Of a stretch of 64,000 nucleotides of DNA, positions 53,729 to 63,581 are shown in pieces; position 1 is the first letter of the stretch, and each line of letters starts with the position of its first letter. This stretch comes from Campylobacter showae (GTDB lineage: Bacteria; Campylobacterota; Campylobacteria; Campylobacterales; Campylobacteraceae): positions 1,550,001 to 1,614,000 of the forward strand of contig NZ_CP012544.1 in assembly GCF_004803815.1 (NCBI RefSeq), read 5' to 3'. The position numbers and the translations under genes are program-made. The notes under the pieces were generated by a model, which was not told the DNA's origin, searched no databases, and saw nothing but the letters and a program-made list of their open reading frames with translations.

Positions 53729-54245
53729 TTATAGCTTTATAAAACCTCAGAGAAAACCGATTTTTAACCTTTTTAGCAAAATTTGGCTGTTTTTTATCGT
53801 TACGATAGTATTGCTTTTTGCTGCGGCAAATTTCTTTGTTGAGTTTAAAAGCAAATCGCTACGAAACGAAACGCAAATTTCAAAACAAAAACAAGAGCAG
53901 ACGCAAGAGCAAATCAAGCAAGCCGACGAGCTCACAGCGCTTTTAAAGCAAAGAAGAGATAGCGCAAACGAGATAGCGGCCTCAAATGCCGTCTTAAAAC
54001 AAAGCCTGCGTAATCTACTCGATCTTGTCCCCTCAAGCATCACGCTACACGAGATCACGATGGATAAAAGCTCGCTTATCGTAAAGGGCACTACGCCTAG
54101 CCGAGATATTTACAATATGTTACTCGCCACGCCGCTAAAGTCGATTTTTAACACGTCAAATACCTCTTTTTATCAGTTAGATAACGGCTGGCTAAATTTC
54201 ATCAGCACAAATAAAACCGACAGCTTAGAGGGTAAAAATGAGTAA
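53721..54245 (+). CDS. PilN-like membrane protein
   Basis: 174 residues. A cytoplasmic N-terminus (PQRKPIFNLF), one membrane segment (about 21-41), a Gln/Glu-rich coiled coil (about 48-95), then LLDLVPSSITLHEITMD and IVKGTTPSRDIYNML, the typical PilN globular segment. PilN links the cytoplasmic PilM to PilO and the outer-membrane secretin. It overlaps the genes on each side by eight bases. Confidence 0.72.
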   Translation: MTSYSFIKPQRKPIFNLFSKIWLFFIVTIVLLFAAANFFVEFKSKSLRNETQISKQKQEQTQEQIKQADELTALLKQRRDSANEIAASNAVLKQSLRNLLDLVPSSITLHEITMDKSSLIVKGTTPSRDIYNMLLATPLKSIFNTSNTSFYQLDNGWLNFISTNKTDSLEGKNE

Positions 54246-54765
54246 AGATAGAAGCCTACAAAATATCGACGTTACCAAACTACTCATCTATATTCTCATT
54301 TTTATAGTCGCTTGCCTTGTGATGATATTTGGCTTTTTAGTACCGAGTATCAAAGAATACAAGCAGGTCAAATACGAAAGTCGCATGCAAATCGCCGCAA
54401 GTGCGCAAACGCAAAGGCTCTACGAAGCCAAATCAAAAGCCCTAAACGAGATAAAGCAAAACGATAAGGCCGTGTTAGACGCTCTTGAAAACAAATTTGA
54501 CGTAGAGAATTTTACTCAATTTGCCTCAAAGTACTTTATGAACGTAAATCTAAGCGAGCCAAAAGAGGCCGCAAAAAACGGTGAGATCTCGGTCTATGAG
54601 CTAACGGTAACTGGCTCTATGAAAACGCCTGCTAAATTTTACGAGTTTATGGACGCGCTACAAAGCTACGAAAATATCGTCAAAATCGACTTTCCGATCA
54701 AAATGCGCAAGGATGCTGAGAAGATCGACACGACCTTTGGCGTCAAAATTTACAGCTTAAGATAA
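54238..54765 (+). CDS. PilO-like membrane protein
   Basis: 175 residues. One membrane segment (about 15-38), a coiled coil (about 45-90) and a small alpha/beta domain (LTVTGSMKTPAKFYEFMDALQSYE), which fits PilO-type proteins. With the PilN-like gene it forms a heterodimer in known systems. Whether this trio serves DNA uptake, secretion or surface motility is not shown; no pilin, secretin or ATPase lies in the window. Confidence 0.7.
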   Translation: MSKDRSLQNIDVTKLLIYILIFIVACLVMIFGFLVPSIKEYKQVKYESRMQIAASAQTQRLYEAKSKALNEIKQNDKAVLDALENKFDVENFTQFASKYFMNVNLSEPKEAAKNGEISVYELTVTGSMKTPAKFYEFMDALQSYENIVKIDFPIKMRKDAEKIDTTFGVKIYSLR

Positions 54766-54792
54766 ATCAAAGTTTTTAATCTCCGCTTTTTG

Positions 54793-54798
54793 TATAAT
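54793..54798 (+). promoter_or_regulatory. -10 box of the DUF438/PAS gene
   Basis: TATAAT preceded by TTTTTG (GCTTTTTGTATAATCC), a close match to the Campylobacter consensus, 28 bases before the ATG at 54826; TTAAGGACA is the ribosome site. Confidence 0.7.
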
Positions 54799-54825
54799 CC
54801 TTAAAATTTAAGTTAAGGACACAAA

Positions 54826-56178
54826 ATGATAAAATTTAACAACGCCGCCGTTGCCTTGGCGACTGCGATTTTAAGGGACTATCTTAACGGAATGGCAAAT
54901 TTTTTCGCCTCTAGAAAAGCTGCAAAATCGGAGCTAACGAAACTCACGCCGGCCGATTTTAGAAACGTGCGCGCAAATTTGCTAAATCTAGGCTTTAAGA
55001 GCGAGTTTATCGACGAAAACGCCGCCGAGCTATCAGAAATCCTGCGCGGTATCCTAACAGCCGAGCGCCCCAAGCTGCCAAAAGACCACCCCATCGCCAC
55101 CTACATCGACGAAAACGATGCCGCACGCGAACTAATCGCAAAGGCAAAAGAGCTGCTAAAAAAGAAATTTATCAAAAATGAATGGCTTGAAATTTACGAC
55201 AAACTTGGCGGCTTTAACAGGACGCACTTTGCCAGAAAGCAGCACCAACTCTACTCGATGCTCGAAAACAAGGGATTTGACCGCCCGTCGCGCTTCATGT
55301 GGAGCTTTGATAACAAGGTCCGCGACGGTATCGCCGCAGCGCGCGAGCTGCTAGATGGCGGCAAGACTGATGAGTTTATCGCGGCTCAGCACGAGATCTA
55401 CGAAAATCTACTCGATCTGCTCGCACGCGAGGAGGCGGTGCTCTATCCGACGTCGCTGGAGATGATCAGCGAGGAGGAGTTTCGCGCGATGAGACACGGC
55501 GATGATGAGATCGGATATTTTCTCATCGAAAGGCCGAGCGAATTTTATCCGTTAAATTTAGACTCCGGCGGCGGCTCGAAGTCAAATTTAAAAGACGAAA
55601 ATTTGCAAAGCGAGTCAAATTTAAGCGCGGCAAATTTACAAAACAGCAACTTAAACGAAGCGGTTTTAAATCCGAATTTCCTAAAAGAGCTGTCAAATTT
55701 GATGAGTAAATACGGACTAAATCCAAACGCAAACCACGATAAAAACGCTGTTTTTGACGTAGCCACGGGCAAGCTCACGCTAGAGCAAATCAACCTCATT
55801 TATAGACACATGCCAGTCGACCTCTCCTTCGTCGATGAAAACGAGATCGTGAAATTTTACACCGACACGAAGCACCGCGTATTTCCGCGAAGTGCGGGCG
55901 TCATCGGGCGCGACGTGAAGAACTGCCATCCGCGCGAGAGCGTAGCTAGCGTGCTGGAGATCATCGACGCCTTTCGCAAAGGCGAGCGCGACAAGATCGA
56001 CTTTTGGCTGGAGCTTCACGGCAAATTTATCTACATCTACTACGTGGCCGTGCGCGATGAAAATGGCGTATTTAAGGGGGTGCTAGAGATGATGCAAGAC
56101 GTCACACGCATCCGCAGCCTAGAGGGCAAACGCACGCTAGTGACGTGGGACGATCTAAAGAAAAAATACGGGGAGTGA
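54826..56178 (+). CDS. DUF438 / hemerythrin-like / PAS domain protein
   Basis: 450 residues. DUF438 (about 37-105), a hemerythrin-like helical part (about 110-215, H in NRTHFARKQHQ, and RPSRFMWSFDN), a linker, and a PAS domain (about 325-440; VGRDVKNCHPRES-like, then HGKFIYIYYVAV). Such proteins may sense redox or gas through a metal or haem and work without an output domain, so the partner is unknown. Residues about 245-295 are an Asn-Leu repeat stretch (SNLKDENLQSESNLSAANLQ) coded by AAATTT words, absent from ordinary members. Confidence 0.82.
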   Translation: MIKFNNAAVALATAILRDYLNGMANFFASRKAAKSELTKLTPADFRNVRANLLNLGFKSEFIDENAAELSEILRGILTAERPKLPKDHPIATYIDENDAARELIAKAKELLKKKFIKNEWLEIYDKLGGFNRTHFARKQHQLYSMLENKGFDRPSRFMWSFDNKVRDGIAAARELLDGGKTDEFIAAQHEIYENLLDLLAREEAVLYPTSLEMISEEEFRAMRHGDDEIGYFLIERPSEFYPLNLDSGGGSKSNLKDENLQSESNLSAANLQNSNLNEAVLNPNFLKELSNLMSKYGLNPNANHDKNAVFDVATGKLTLEQINLIYRHMPVDLSFVDENEIVKFYTDTKHRVFPRSAGVIGRDVKNCHPRESVASVLEIIDAFRKGERDKIDFWLELHGKFIYIYYVAVRDENGVFKGVLEMMQDVTRIRSLEGKRTLVTWDDLKKKYGE

Positions 56179-56558
56179 TGATACCTGCTTGCAAAATTTG
56201 ATTAATACCGCTCGGCCATTATCGCCGAATTCTAATTTCGGGCGTAAATTTATCGAAGATTTGGGGCGCTTGCCTTTTCGTGTATTTACGCCTACGCCTT
56301 TTGCACGATAATTCAAGCTATGTTTGCGGATACGCGATATTTTCGTAAGCAGTATTTAAGGATATTAGCGCGACATATTTAGTACCAAACCGAGTTTTAA
56401 GCCGCCTTTTTAATATAAAGCAGCGATATCTCATTTCGTAGGATGCTTAGCCGGCTCGTCTAGCGCCGTTAAATCTAAAGCCACCGCAAAGAAAGCGTTA
56501 GCGTATTTCTAAATTTTAACTATCTTTTATCGCAGGCTCTCACCCAAAACGTAGACGT
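56179..56558. other. 380-base gap between convergent genes, nothing recognised
   Basis: No reading frame of protein-like composition, no terminator with a T-run and few AAATTT words, unlike the other long gaps. A/T content is slightly higher than in the genes. Confidence 0.5.
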
Positions 56559-57545
56559 CTAAAAAAGCTCCTCAAATAGCGCAAGATTCGCGCCCGAAGC
56601 AAACAAAAATCCGCGGTTTATCGGCGGGATGGCGAGCCGTCTGCATGCTTCTTTAAATTTCTTTTCCATAGCCGCTTTGATATATGGCGTTACAAGTATA
56701 AAATTTACGCTCGCGCCCACGGCTACCTTGCCGCCTAGCACGCAGTCAGCGCCGCTTTCTAGGCAGCGAGCGCATTCGTTTCGCTGTGCGGCGCTTAGCA
56801 CAAACCCTAGCCGCTTGCATGCCTGATCGACGCCGCGAAGCTCGTTTGCACCGCGTTTTACGAGATAAATTTTAGGTGCGGGATTAGAAATTTCGGGAGT
56901 TAAATTTAACGCATCGGTCGCCAAAAACTTAAAGCTTTTTTTCACGCCGCCAAAGTACTCGTTTAAAAATGGCTCGCTAAATTTCGCGCGAACAAATCCG
57001 CGTTTAAACTGGTCCGTTAAATTTGTCTCATCGGTGAAGTATTTTAGGTTTCGCTCACGCAAAAACCGCTCCAGCTCGCACTTTCGCACGCCTAAAAGCG
57101 GTCGAGCGATCACGTAGTCCTCGCGAGTTTCTAGCTCTTGCATGCCTAGCAGCTCGCTAAGTCCTGCGCCGCGCCCAAGTTGCATCAAAAACCACTCGAA
57201 TTTATCGTCAAACTGATGCGCTAAGATCAAATTTTCATATCCCTGCTCGCGGCAAATTTGGCCAAAAAACTCGTATCTAGCCGCGCGCGCCTCGTGTTCG
57301 AAATTTGACTCGCCAAGACGCACGCTTTTTACGTAGATTTGTTTGTTAAATTTAGCCGCCAGATCTCGTGCCGAGGCGACCTCGTCCTTGCTCTGCGCTC
57401 GGACATTATAATCCACGATCGCAAGGTCAAATTTCACGCCCGCCTCGTCTAAAAGGTAAAAAAGCGCCGTGCTATCGACGCCGTGCGAAAAGGCAAGCAG
57501 ATTTCGCCCCGATTTTAGCTTATGTAAAACGGGCGCGCTTAGCAT
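56559..57545 (-). CDS. tilS: tRNA(Ile)-lysidine synthase
   Basis: 328 residues from the ATG at 57545, one base past the rimO stop; a longer frame would run into rimO. The N-type PP-loop reads SHGVDS (residues 20-25) in place of the canonical SGGxDS, with His at the second position. DYNVRAQS (HHxR region), AHQFDDKFEWFLMQLGRGAG and GMQ complete the site. It changes C34 of tRNA-Ile(CAU) to lysidine so that AUA is read. C-terminal domains are short, as in C. jejuni. Confidence 0.9.
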   Translation of the reverse strand: MLSAPVLHKLKSGRNLLAFSHGVDSTALFYLLDEAGVKFDLAIVDYNVRAQSKDEVASARDLAAKFNKQIYVKSVRLGESNFEHEARAARYEFFGQICREQGYENLILAHQFDDKFEWFLMQLGRGAGLSELLGMQELETREDYVIARPLLGVRKCELERFLRERNLKYFTDETNLTDQFKRGFVRAKFSEPFLNEYFGGVKKSFKFLATDALNLTPEISNPAPKIYLVKRGANELRGVDQACKRLGFVLSAAQRNECARCLESGADCVLGGKVAVGASVNFILVTPYIKAAMEKKFKEACRRLAIPPINRGFLFASGANLALFEELF

Positions 57546-57546
57546 T

Positions 57547-58854
57547 TTAGGCCTTTGCCGTGATCTTACCCAGTGCCTGAGCACCCGCTACCTGCGTGAT
57601 CTCGCACCAGTAGCGACCGCCGGTTTCTAGCTGCTCCACGTCGCTTTCGTTGATTAAAATTTCGCCGTCGATATCCTTGTCCCAGAGCGCTTTTTTTGCG
57701 GCGTAAAACATCTCTCCCTCGCTGCTTTCGCCCTCAAGCGAGACGATAAATTTTTGCCCCAGCTCCCGCGCGAAGCTCGCCTCGATCGCGGCGCGAGTGA
57801 TCTTTTCGATCTTGCTTAGGCGCTTTGAGATTATTTTGGCGGGCAACTGCTCCATCTCGTACGAGAGCGTGTCCTCCTCTTTCGAATAAGCAAACGCCGA
57901 AACGCGGTCAAATTTAAACTCCTGCAAAAACGCGCAAAGCTCGTCAAATTCGGCTTCACTCTCGCCCGGATGTCCGACGATGACGCCAGTTCGTAAAAAC
58001 GCACCTGGTGCCTTTTTCATCAAATTTAAAAGCTCTTTGATTCGCACCGCGCCGCTTCCGCGCCTCATGATTTTTAGCATTTTCTCGCTTGAGTGCTGGA
58101 TCGGCATATCAAAGTAGTTTACAAATACCCGCGAGGCGATGATGCGCTCAATTAGCGCGTTTGAGGTCGTGCTCGGATAGAGATAGAGTATGCGCGCGGT
58201 TTTGACGCCCTCGATCTTTTCGACCGCGTCGATGAGAGAGATGAGCCCGTCGCTAACCGCGTGATCGCGCATATACGAGCTGCTATCCTGCGAGAGGAAG
58301 CTAAAGTCGTAGTAGCCCTTTTTTACGAGCTTTTGCACCTCGTCTACGATGTTTTCGAGCGCGCGGGATTTTAGCTTACCTTTAAAGGTCGGGATCGCGC
58401 AGAAGCTGCATTTTTGATTACAGCCTTCTGAAATTTTGATGTAGGCGTGGTAGTTTGAGCCCGTTATCACGCGCTCTTCGCTTGCTTGTAGGTAGGTGTC
58501 AGGGCTAAATAAATTTTGCTTTTTTAGGATGATTTCATCGATCTTGTCGTAGTCTCCGACGCCGGTAAATAGATCAACCTCGGGCAGCTCCTTCATCAGC
58601 TCCTCGCGGTATCGCTGCATGAGACAGCCGGTGACTACGAGCAAAGAGCCTTTTTTACGAGCTTCGTGCATATCAAGGATCGCGCGGATACTCTCCTCTT
58701 TGGCCGAGTTTATAAAGCCGCAGGTATTTACGATGATGACGTCGGCGCTAGCGACGTCGGACGTGATCTCGTAGTTTGAGAGGCGTCCGAGCATGATTTC
58801 AGAATCCACCAGATTTTTGTTACAGCCTAAGGATACTAAGTGAAGCTTGCCCAT
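57547..58854 (-). CDS. rimO: Ribosomal protein S12 methylthiotransferase
   Basis: 435 residues: UPF0004 domain with [12 protein letters not shown], the radical-SAM site CNQKCSFC (about residues 144-151) followed by [12 protein letters not shown], and a C-terminal TRAM domain. CNKN and the IPTFKGK pattern separate it from MiaB. It thiomethylates an aspartate of ribosomal protein S12. It begins two bases before the panC stop's end, so panC-rimO-tilS form one operon. Confidence 0.94.
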   Translation of the reverse strand: MGKLHLVSLGCNKNLVDSEIMLGRLSNYEITSDVASADVIIVNTCGFINSAKEESIRAILDMHEARKKGSLLVVTGCLMQRYREELMKELPEVDLFTGVGDYDKIDEIILKKQNLFSPDTYLQASEERVITGSNYHAYIKISEGCNQKCSFCAIPTFKGKLKSRALENIVDEVQKLVKKGYYDFSFLSQDSSSYMRDHAVSDGLISLIDAVEKIEGVKTARILYLYPSTTSNALIERIIASRVFVNYFDMPIQHSSEKMLKIMRRGSGAVRIKELLNLMKKAPGAFLRTGVIVGHPGESEAEFDELCAFLQEFKFDRVSAFAYSKEEDTLSYEMEQLPAKIISKRLSKIEKITRAAIEASFARELGQKFIVSLEGESSEGEMFYAAKKALWDKDIDGEILINESDVEQLETGGRYWCEITQVAGAQALGKITAKA

Positions 58855-58855
58855 C

Positions 58856-59677
58856 TTATACCCACAGATTGTCGATCAGACGCGTTTTGCCAACGTACGC
58901 GGCGACTAGGATGATGGTGTTGTCCGGTTCTATTAGCGAGATTTCGTTTAAATTTCTATCCGCGATCGCGACGTAGTCGACGTTTAGCGGCTCTAGGGTT
59001 TGTAGCATCTCGCCTTTTATCGTTTGTGCGTTTAGTTCGCCGGCTGCGATCAAATTTGAGGCTTTTTTAAGCGAATGCGAAAGCTTAAGCGCTTCAAGCT
59101 TTTGCCCTTCGTCTAGGTAGGCGTTTCGCGAGCTAAGCGCCAGTCCGTCGCGCGCGCGAACGATCTCGCAAGGCACGATCTCTAAATTTAAAAAACAGGT
59201 CTTGACGAAATTACGCACGATGAGTAGCTGCTGCGCGTCCTTTTTGCCCATATAGACGCGCTTTGCGTTTGTTAGATTAAAGAGCTTGTTTAGCACGCGA
59301 AGTACGCCGTCAAAGTGTCCGGGGCGAGTCTTGCCCTCGAGTACGCTTGCTAAATTTTCAGGCGCACTGATTAGTGGCTCGGTATCAAAATATAGCTCCC
59401 TAGCCTCAGGCGCAAACATCGCATGCACGCCCAGCTCCTCGCAAATTTTAGCGTCGTTTTGTTCGTTTTTTGGATAGCTCTCAAAGTCCTCGCCTGCTAA
59501 AAACTGCACCGGGTTTACAAAAGTCGAAACGATCGCGGTTTTGTTTTCCGCTACGCACTTTTCTATGAGGCTAGCGTGTCCGTCGTGAAGTGCGCCCATT
59601 GTGGGTACGAAGCCGATATCTTCGGGATTTGCCGCGACGAAATCTCGCAGCTGTTCTGCTGTTCTTAAAATTTGCAT
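58856..59677 (-). CDS. panC: Pantothenate synthetase
   Basis: 273 residues. [13 protein letters not shown] (about 25-37) is the ATP-binding signature, FVNPVQF and KDAQQL-RNFV the pantoate and adenylate contacts, SSRNAYL the KMSKS-like loop. It joins pantoate and beta-alanine with ATP. AAGAAGAG precedes the ATG, and TATAAT lies at 59710-59715 on the reverse strand. Confidence 0.95.
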   Translation of the reverse strand: MQILRTAEQLRDFVAANPEDIGFVPTMGALHDGHASLIEKCVAENKTAIVSTFVNPVQFLAGEDFESYPKNEQNDAKICEELGVHAMFAPEARELYFDTEPLISAPENLASVLEGKTRPGHFDGVLRVLNKLFNLTNAKRVYMGKKDAQQLLIVRNFVKTCFLNLEIVPCEIVRARDGLALSSRNAYLDEGQKLEALKLSHSLKKASNLIAAGELNAQTIKGEMLQTLEPLNVDYVAIADRNLNEISLIEPDNTIILVAAYVGKTRLIDNLWV

Positions 59678-59709
59678 TTTCTCTTCTTTATGTTTAATTT
59701 TAACGCGCG

Positions 59710-59715
59710 ATTATA
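59710..59715 (-). promoter_or_regulatory. -10 box of the panC-rimO-tilS operon
   Basis: TATAAT on the reverse strand (TTGATATAATCGCG), 32 bases before the panC ATG. Confidence 0.6.
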
Positions 59716-59746
59716 TCAAATTTTATCTTTACTCTTACAAATATGT

Positions 59747-59752
59747 TATAAT
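59747..59752 (+). promoter_or_regulatory. -10 box of the prfB operon
   Basis: TATAAT in AATATGTTATAATCACGCC, 32 bases before the TTG at 59785; AAAAAAGG is the ribosome site. The panC and prfB boxes are 31 bases apart, back to back. Confidence 0.6.
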
Positions 59753-59784
59753 CACGCCAAAAAGCACAAAAAAGGTCTTAAATT

Positions 59785-60885
59785 TTGGATAATTACGAAT
59801 ACACAGAACTCCTAAAAACCCTAAACACAAAAGTAGAAAATATCGCTGGCGTCGTAAAGCCTGAGAGTATCAAAGCTCGCCTAAAAGAGATCGAAGAGAT
59901 GGAAAACGATCAAAATTTCTGGCAAGATATCGCAAAAGCGGGCGCCATCGGCAAGGAAAAAACTAAAATTTCAAACATCTTAAATAACTTCCTAAACGCT
60001 AAAAGCGCCGTAGACGATGCAAAGGAGCTATATGAGCTGGCAAACTCTGAAAACGACGAAGAGACGATAAATTCGCTCTTTGCCGAGGCGGACGAGCTAG
60101 AGGACAAGATCGTAAATTTAGAGATTTCTATGCTGCTTAGCGGCGAGGACGACGGCAAAAACGCCATCGTCACCATCCATCCGGGCGCTGGCGGCACTGA
60201 GAGTAACGACTGGGCGAGTATGCTATACCGCATGTATCTGCGCTTTTGCGAGCGCGAGGGCTTTAAGGTCGAGACTCTGGACTTCCAAGAGGGCGAAGAA
60301 GCGGGGTTAAAAGACGTGAGCTTTATCGTTAAAGGCGTAAACGCTTACGGCTATCTAAAGGCTGAAAACGGTATCCACCGCCTCGTGCGAACCAGCCCGT
60401 TTGATAGCGCCGGACGCCGCCATACGAGCTTTACTAGCGTGATGGTAAGCCCCGAGATCGACGACGACATCGAGATAGAAATCGACGAAAAAGATCTAAA
60501 AATCGACACCTACCGCGCGGGCGGAGCAGGCGGTCAGCACGTAAACAAAACCGAGTCTGCCGTACGCATCACTCACGCGCCTACTGGCATCGTCGTGCAG
60601 TGTCAAAACGACCGCAGCCAGCACAAAAACAAAGCCACAGCGATGAAAATGCTAAAATCGCGCCTTTACGAACTAGAGCTAATGAAACAGCAAGAAGCCG
60701 CCGGCAGTATCGAAAAAAGCGAGATCGGCTGGGGGCATCAAATCCGCTCCTACGTGCTTTTCCCGTATCAGCAGGTTAAAGACAACCGCAGCGGCGAGGC
60801 GTATAGCCAAACCGACGCGATACTAGACGGCGACATAAAAAAGCTCATCGAGGGCGTTTTGGTAAGTCAAAAAAGCATAAACTAG
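59785..60885 (+). CDS. prfB: Peptide chain release factor 2
   Basis: 366 residues from a TTG. The SPF tripeptide in [11 protein letters not shown] marks release factor 2 (UGA/UAA), and [16 protein letters not shown] carries the catalytic GGQ. The frame is continuous from start to stop, so the autoregulatory frameshift found in many bacteria is absent here. First gene of the operon that goes on to the small unknown gene. Confidence 0.94.
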   Translation: MDNYEYTELLKTLNTKVENIAGVVKPESIKARLKEIEEMENDQNFWQDIAKAGAIGKEKTKISNILNNFLNAKSAVDDAKELYELANSENDEETINSLFAEADELEDKIVNLEISMLLSGEDDGKNAIVTIHPGAGGTESNDWASMLYRMYLRFCEREGFKVETLDFQEGEEAGLKDVSFIVKGVNAYGYLKAENGIHRLVRTSPFDSAGRRHTSFTSVMVSPEIDDDIEIEIDEKDLKIDTYRAGGAGGQHVNKTESAVRITHAPTGIVVQCQNDRSQHKNKATAMKMLKSRLYELELMKQQEAAGSIEKSEIGWGHQIRSYVLFPYQQVKDNRSGEAYSQTDAILDGDIKKLIEGVLVSQKSIN

Positions 60886-60896
60886 AAAGGAAAAAT

Positions 60897-61214
60897 ATGG
60901 AAATTTCAGCTCTTTTAAACCAGCTAGGCTACAACGAAAACGACGCGACCACCGCGCAAGTTAAGCGCATACTAAACAACTGCGACGGGTTAAATTTAAG
61001 CAGCATAATCACGCTAAACGATCACCTAAAGCCGCTTGGTAGCTTCGTCGCGATGAGCGGTAGCGAGGATGTGTTTAAGATAAAAAACGCGGGCAAAACG
61101 TCTGACGCGCAAAGCGACGCGCTAAACGTGATCGAAAACTGGGCTGAAAAAAACAAAATAAGCATAAAAAAAGTAAATGAAAATACTCACTACATACTAG
61201 GTAAAACCATATGA
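60897..61214 (+). CDS. Conserved small protein of unknown function
   Basis: 105 residues, helical, with no membrane segment or signal. AGAAAGGAAAAATATG gives a strong ribosome site. Ends in an ATGA overlap with the next gene. C. jejuni also has a hypothetical gene after prfB, and this may be the counterpart. No motif identified. Confidence 0.72.
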   Translation: MEISALLNQLGYNENDATTAQVKRILNNCDGLNLSSIITLNDHLKPLGSFVAMSGSEDVFKIKNAGKTSDAQSDALNVIENWAEKNKISIKKVNENTHYILGKTI

Positions 61215-62554
61215 CAAACTACGATATCATCGTCATCGGCTTTGGCAAGGCCGGCAAAACTCTCGCCGTAAAAGCCGCAAATTTAGGCAAAAAAGTCGCC
61301 GTGATTGAAAAATCAGCGCAGATGTACGGCGGAACGTGCATAAACGTCGGCTGCATCCCGACAAAAAAGCTAGTAAATTTAAGCAAAGAGGCAAAATACG
61401 TCAATAATAACGTCGCAGGCGAGTATTTCACGCTTAGCGTCGAAAAGAAAGACAAGCTAATCTCTGCTCTGAGAGCCAAAAATTTCGCGATGCTTGACGG
61501 CAACGCAAATGTCGATGTAATAAACGGCACGGCTAAATTTATAGATAAAAATAGCGTCGAAGTAACTGCCGCAGACGGCTCAAAAAGCACGCTTACCGCG
61601 CCGACTATCGTTATAAATACGGGTTCGGTTAATGAAAAACCAAGCTTTGAGGTTAGTTCAAATTTAGCCTTTGATAGCACGGGGGTTTTAAATCTAAAAA
61701 CGCTTCCAAAGCACCTAGTAGTCGTAGGCGGCGGATATATCGGGCTTGAGTTTGCCTCGATGTTTGCCGAATTTGGCTCAAAAGTTACCATCGTAGCTCG
61801 CTCGGGCGTACTAAAAAACGAGGACGAGGACGTAAAGCAGAGCGTAAAAGCGCTACTACAAACGCAAGGCGTCGAGATTTTAGAAGGCTGCGAAGTTAAA
61901 AATTTAAAAGACGGCACGCTAAATTTCACCCAAAACGGCGAGCCAAAAAGCCTTGACGCGGACGCATTTTTACTAGCGACGGGGCGCGTAGCGGCGACTG
62001 CGGAGCTAAATTTAAGCGCAGCCGGCGTACAAACGGACGCCAAAGGAAACGTGTCGGTAAACGAGTTTTTGCAAACCGCCCAGCCGCATATCTATGCAGT
62101 AGGCGACGTTCGCGGCGGCGAGCTTTTTACCTATACGAGCCTAGATGATTTTCGCATCGTCTTTGACAAGCTTTTTGGCGCAGGCAAACGCAGCACGCTA
62201 AACCGCTCTCCTCACGCTAGCACGCTTTTTACCGAGACTCCACTAGCTAGCATCGGACTAAGCGAAAAACGAGCGACGGCGCAAAATTTGGACTTTAAAG
62301 TCCTAAAACTAGCACTAGCCGCAGTCCCCGGCGCAAAGGTAGTCGGCAACGAAACCGGCTTTTTAAAAGCGATCGTAGACGCAAAAAGCGGCAAAATTTT
62401 AGGCGCGGCATTTCACTGCGTTTACGCAAACGAGCTTATCAACGAAATCGCCATCGCAATGGCTCTAGGCGCGGGCGCTGATTTCTTTAAAAATCAGATT
62501 TTCACCCATCCTAGCATCAGCGAAGCGCTAAATGACCTCTTTGGACAATTTTAA
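61211..62554 (+). CDS. Flavin-dependent disulfide oxidoreductase (RclA/MerA-like)
   Basis: 447 residues, class I pyridine nucleotide-disulfide oxidoreductase. FAD loop GFGKAGKTLA, redox-active pair C43/C48 in GGTCINVGC, NAD loop GGGYIGLEFA, FAD motif YAVGDVRGG and a C-terminal dimer domain ending HPSISEALNDLF. The ending fits RclA, which protects against reactive chlorine, more than dihydrolipoamide dehydrogenase. Lacks the N-terminal metal domain and C-terminal Cys pair of MerA. Overlaps the small gene upstream by four bases. Confidence 0.83.
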   Translation: MTNYDIIVIGFGKAGKTLAVKAANLGKKVAVIEKSAQMYGGTCINVGCIPTKKLVNLSKEAKYVNNNVAGEYFTLSVEKKDKLISALRAKNFAMLDGNANVDVINGTAKFIDKNSVEVTAADGSKSTLTAPTIVINTGSVNEKPSFEVSSNLAFDSTGVLNLKTLPKHLVVVGGGYIGLEFASMFAEFGSKVTIVARSGVLKNEDEDVKQSVKALLQTQGVEILEGCEVKNLKDGTLNFTQNGEPKSLDADAFLLATGRVAATAELNLSAAGVQTDAKGNVSVNEFLQTAQPHIYAVGDVRGGELFTYTSLDDFRIVFDKLFGAGKRSTLNRSPHASTLFTETPLASIGLSEKRATAQNLDFKVLKLALAAVPGAKVVGNETGFLKAIVDAKSGKILGAAFHCVYANELINEIAIAMALGAGADFFKNQIFTHPSISEALNDLFGQF

Positions 62555-62575
62555 AAACGACGGAAAGGATAAAAA

Positions 62576-63184
62576 ATGAGGAATTTACTTCTTACCTTTA
62601 TCGGGCTTTTGTTTGTAGGATGCGCAGCTTCAAGCGGCGGACCCAACGACAACCCCGACTACGATTTTAACAAACGCGCCATCGAAGTTCTAAAGCCAAA
62701 ATGCGAAAGCGGCAACTACTCCGCGTGCAACGATCTTGCCATCAGCTATCAAAATTTACAAGATCACAAAACCGCTCTAAAATACTATGAAAGAGCATGC
62801 AAAAACAACTATCAAGCCGCCTGCACAAACCTCGCCAACATGTACCAAACCGGCCTTGGCGTAAGCAAAGACGCGAACAAAGCACTTGAAATCTATAGCG
62901 CCTCATGCACGAACGGCGGCGCGTACTCTTGCTACTACCTAGGCGAGTTTTATCGCTCAAACGCCGACGGCAAAGAGCCAGACTACGCAAACGCTATGTC
63001 GGCCTACGATAGAGGCTGCAAACTAGGCGACGTACCGTGCTGCACGAACACGGCCGTACTTTACGAGCACGGCCTAGGCGTAGCGCAGGATGAAACAAAA
63101 GCTAGAAGCATCTACCGCTCGGCGTGCTTTAGCGGCGACACGTCCGCATGCGACAATCTAAAAAGAATGGGCAGAAAGCGATAA
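62576..63184 (+). CDS. Sel1-repeat (Hcp-like) lipoprotein
   Basis: 202 residues. Lipobox LLFVGC gives a lipid-anchored Cys16. The mature protein contains four to five Sel1/SLR repeats, each about 36 residues with a Cys pair (for example Y-A-C-N, A-C-T-N, S-C-Y-Y), as in Helicobacter Hcp proteins. Many Cys residues imply periplasmic disulfides, one per repeat. GAAAGGAT precedes the ATG. It is probably the last gene of the prfB operon. Confidence 0.85.
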   Translation: MRNLLLTFIGLLFVGCAASSGGPNDNPDYDFNKRAIEVLKPKCESGNYSACNDLAISYQNLQDHKTALKYYERACKNNYQAACTNLANMYQTGLGVSKDANKALEIYSASCTNGGAYSCYYLGEFYRSNADGKEPDYANAMSAYDRGCKLGDVPCCTNTAVLYEHGLGVAQDETKARSIYRSACFSGDTSACDNLKRMGRKR

Positions 63185-63581
63185 TAAAAACAGTAAATTT
63201 AACGCATTTAAATTCGGCGTTAAATTTACTACGGCGAGTCAAATTCGGCTCGCCTTTTTAAATTTGACCGTAGCAAATTTAACTTCAAATTTGCCCCAAA
63301 ATTTACCTCCCAAAACCCACATCTTTGAAAATATAAAAACCAAAAACCATCCGTCAAATTTGACGCCGAATGCTCGCAAATTTAACTGCTCAAATTTAGG
63401 TTTTATTCTTGGCGTTCCGTAGCAAAATTTTATTCGCTCCGCCAAAAAACAGGTTAAATTTGAGCCGATTTTACTCGCAAATAGCAAAAATAAACAACGC
63501 TAAATTTGAGTAAATTTTATAAAAGATAGAAAAAAAGGGGCTCAAATTTAAGCCCCCAGAAGTGCAGGTTTAGAATAAAAA
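63185..63581. repeat. AAATTT array before the receptor gene
   Basis: 397 bases with fourteen AAATTT words, among them GTCAAATTTGAC at 63353-63364. The first part holds a terminator hairpin (63233-63259). No gene is evident; an 82-codon reverse frame here has only word-derived content. Confidence 0.65.
63233..63259 (+). terminator. Rho-independent terminator after the Sel1 lipoprotein
   Basis: GGCGAG (63233-63238) pairs with CTCGCC (63249-63254) and is followed by five T. It would end the prfB operon. Confidence 0.75.
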
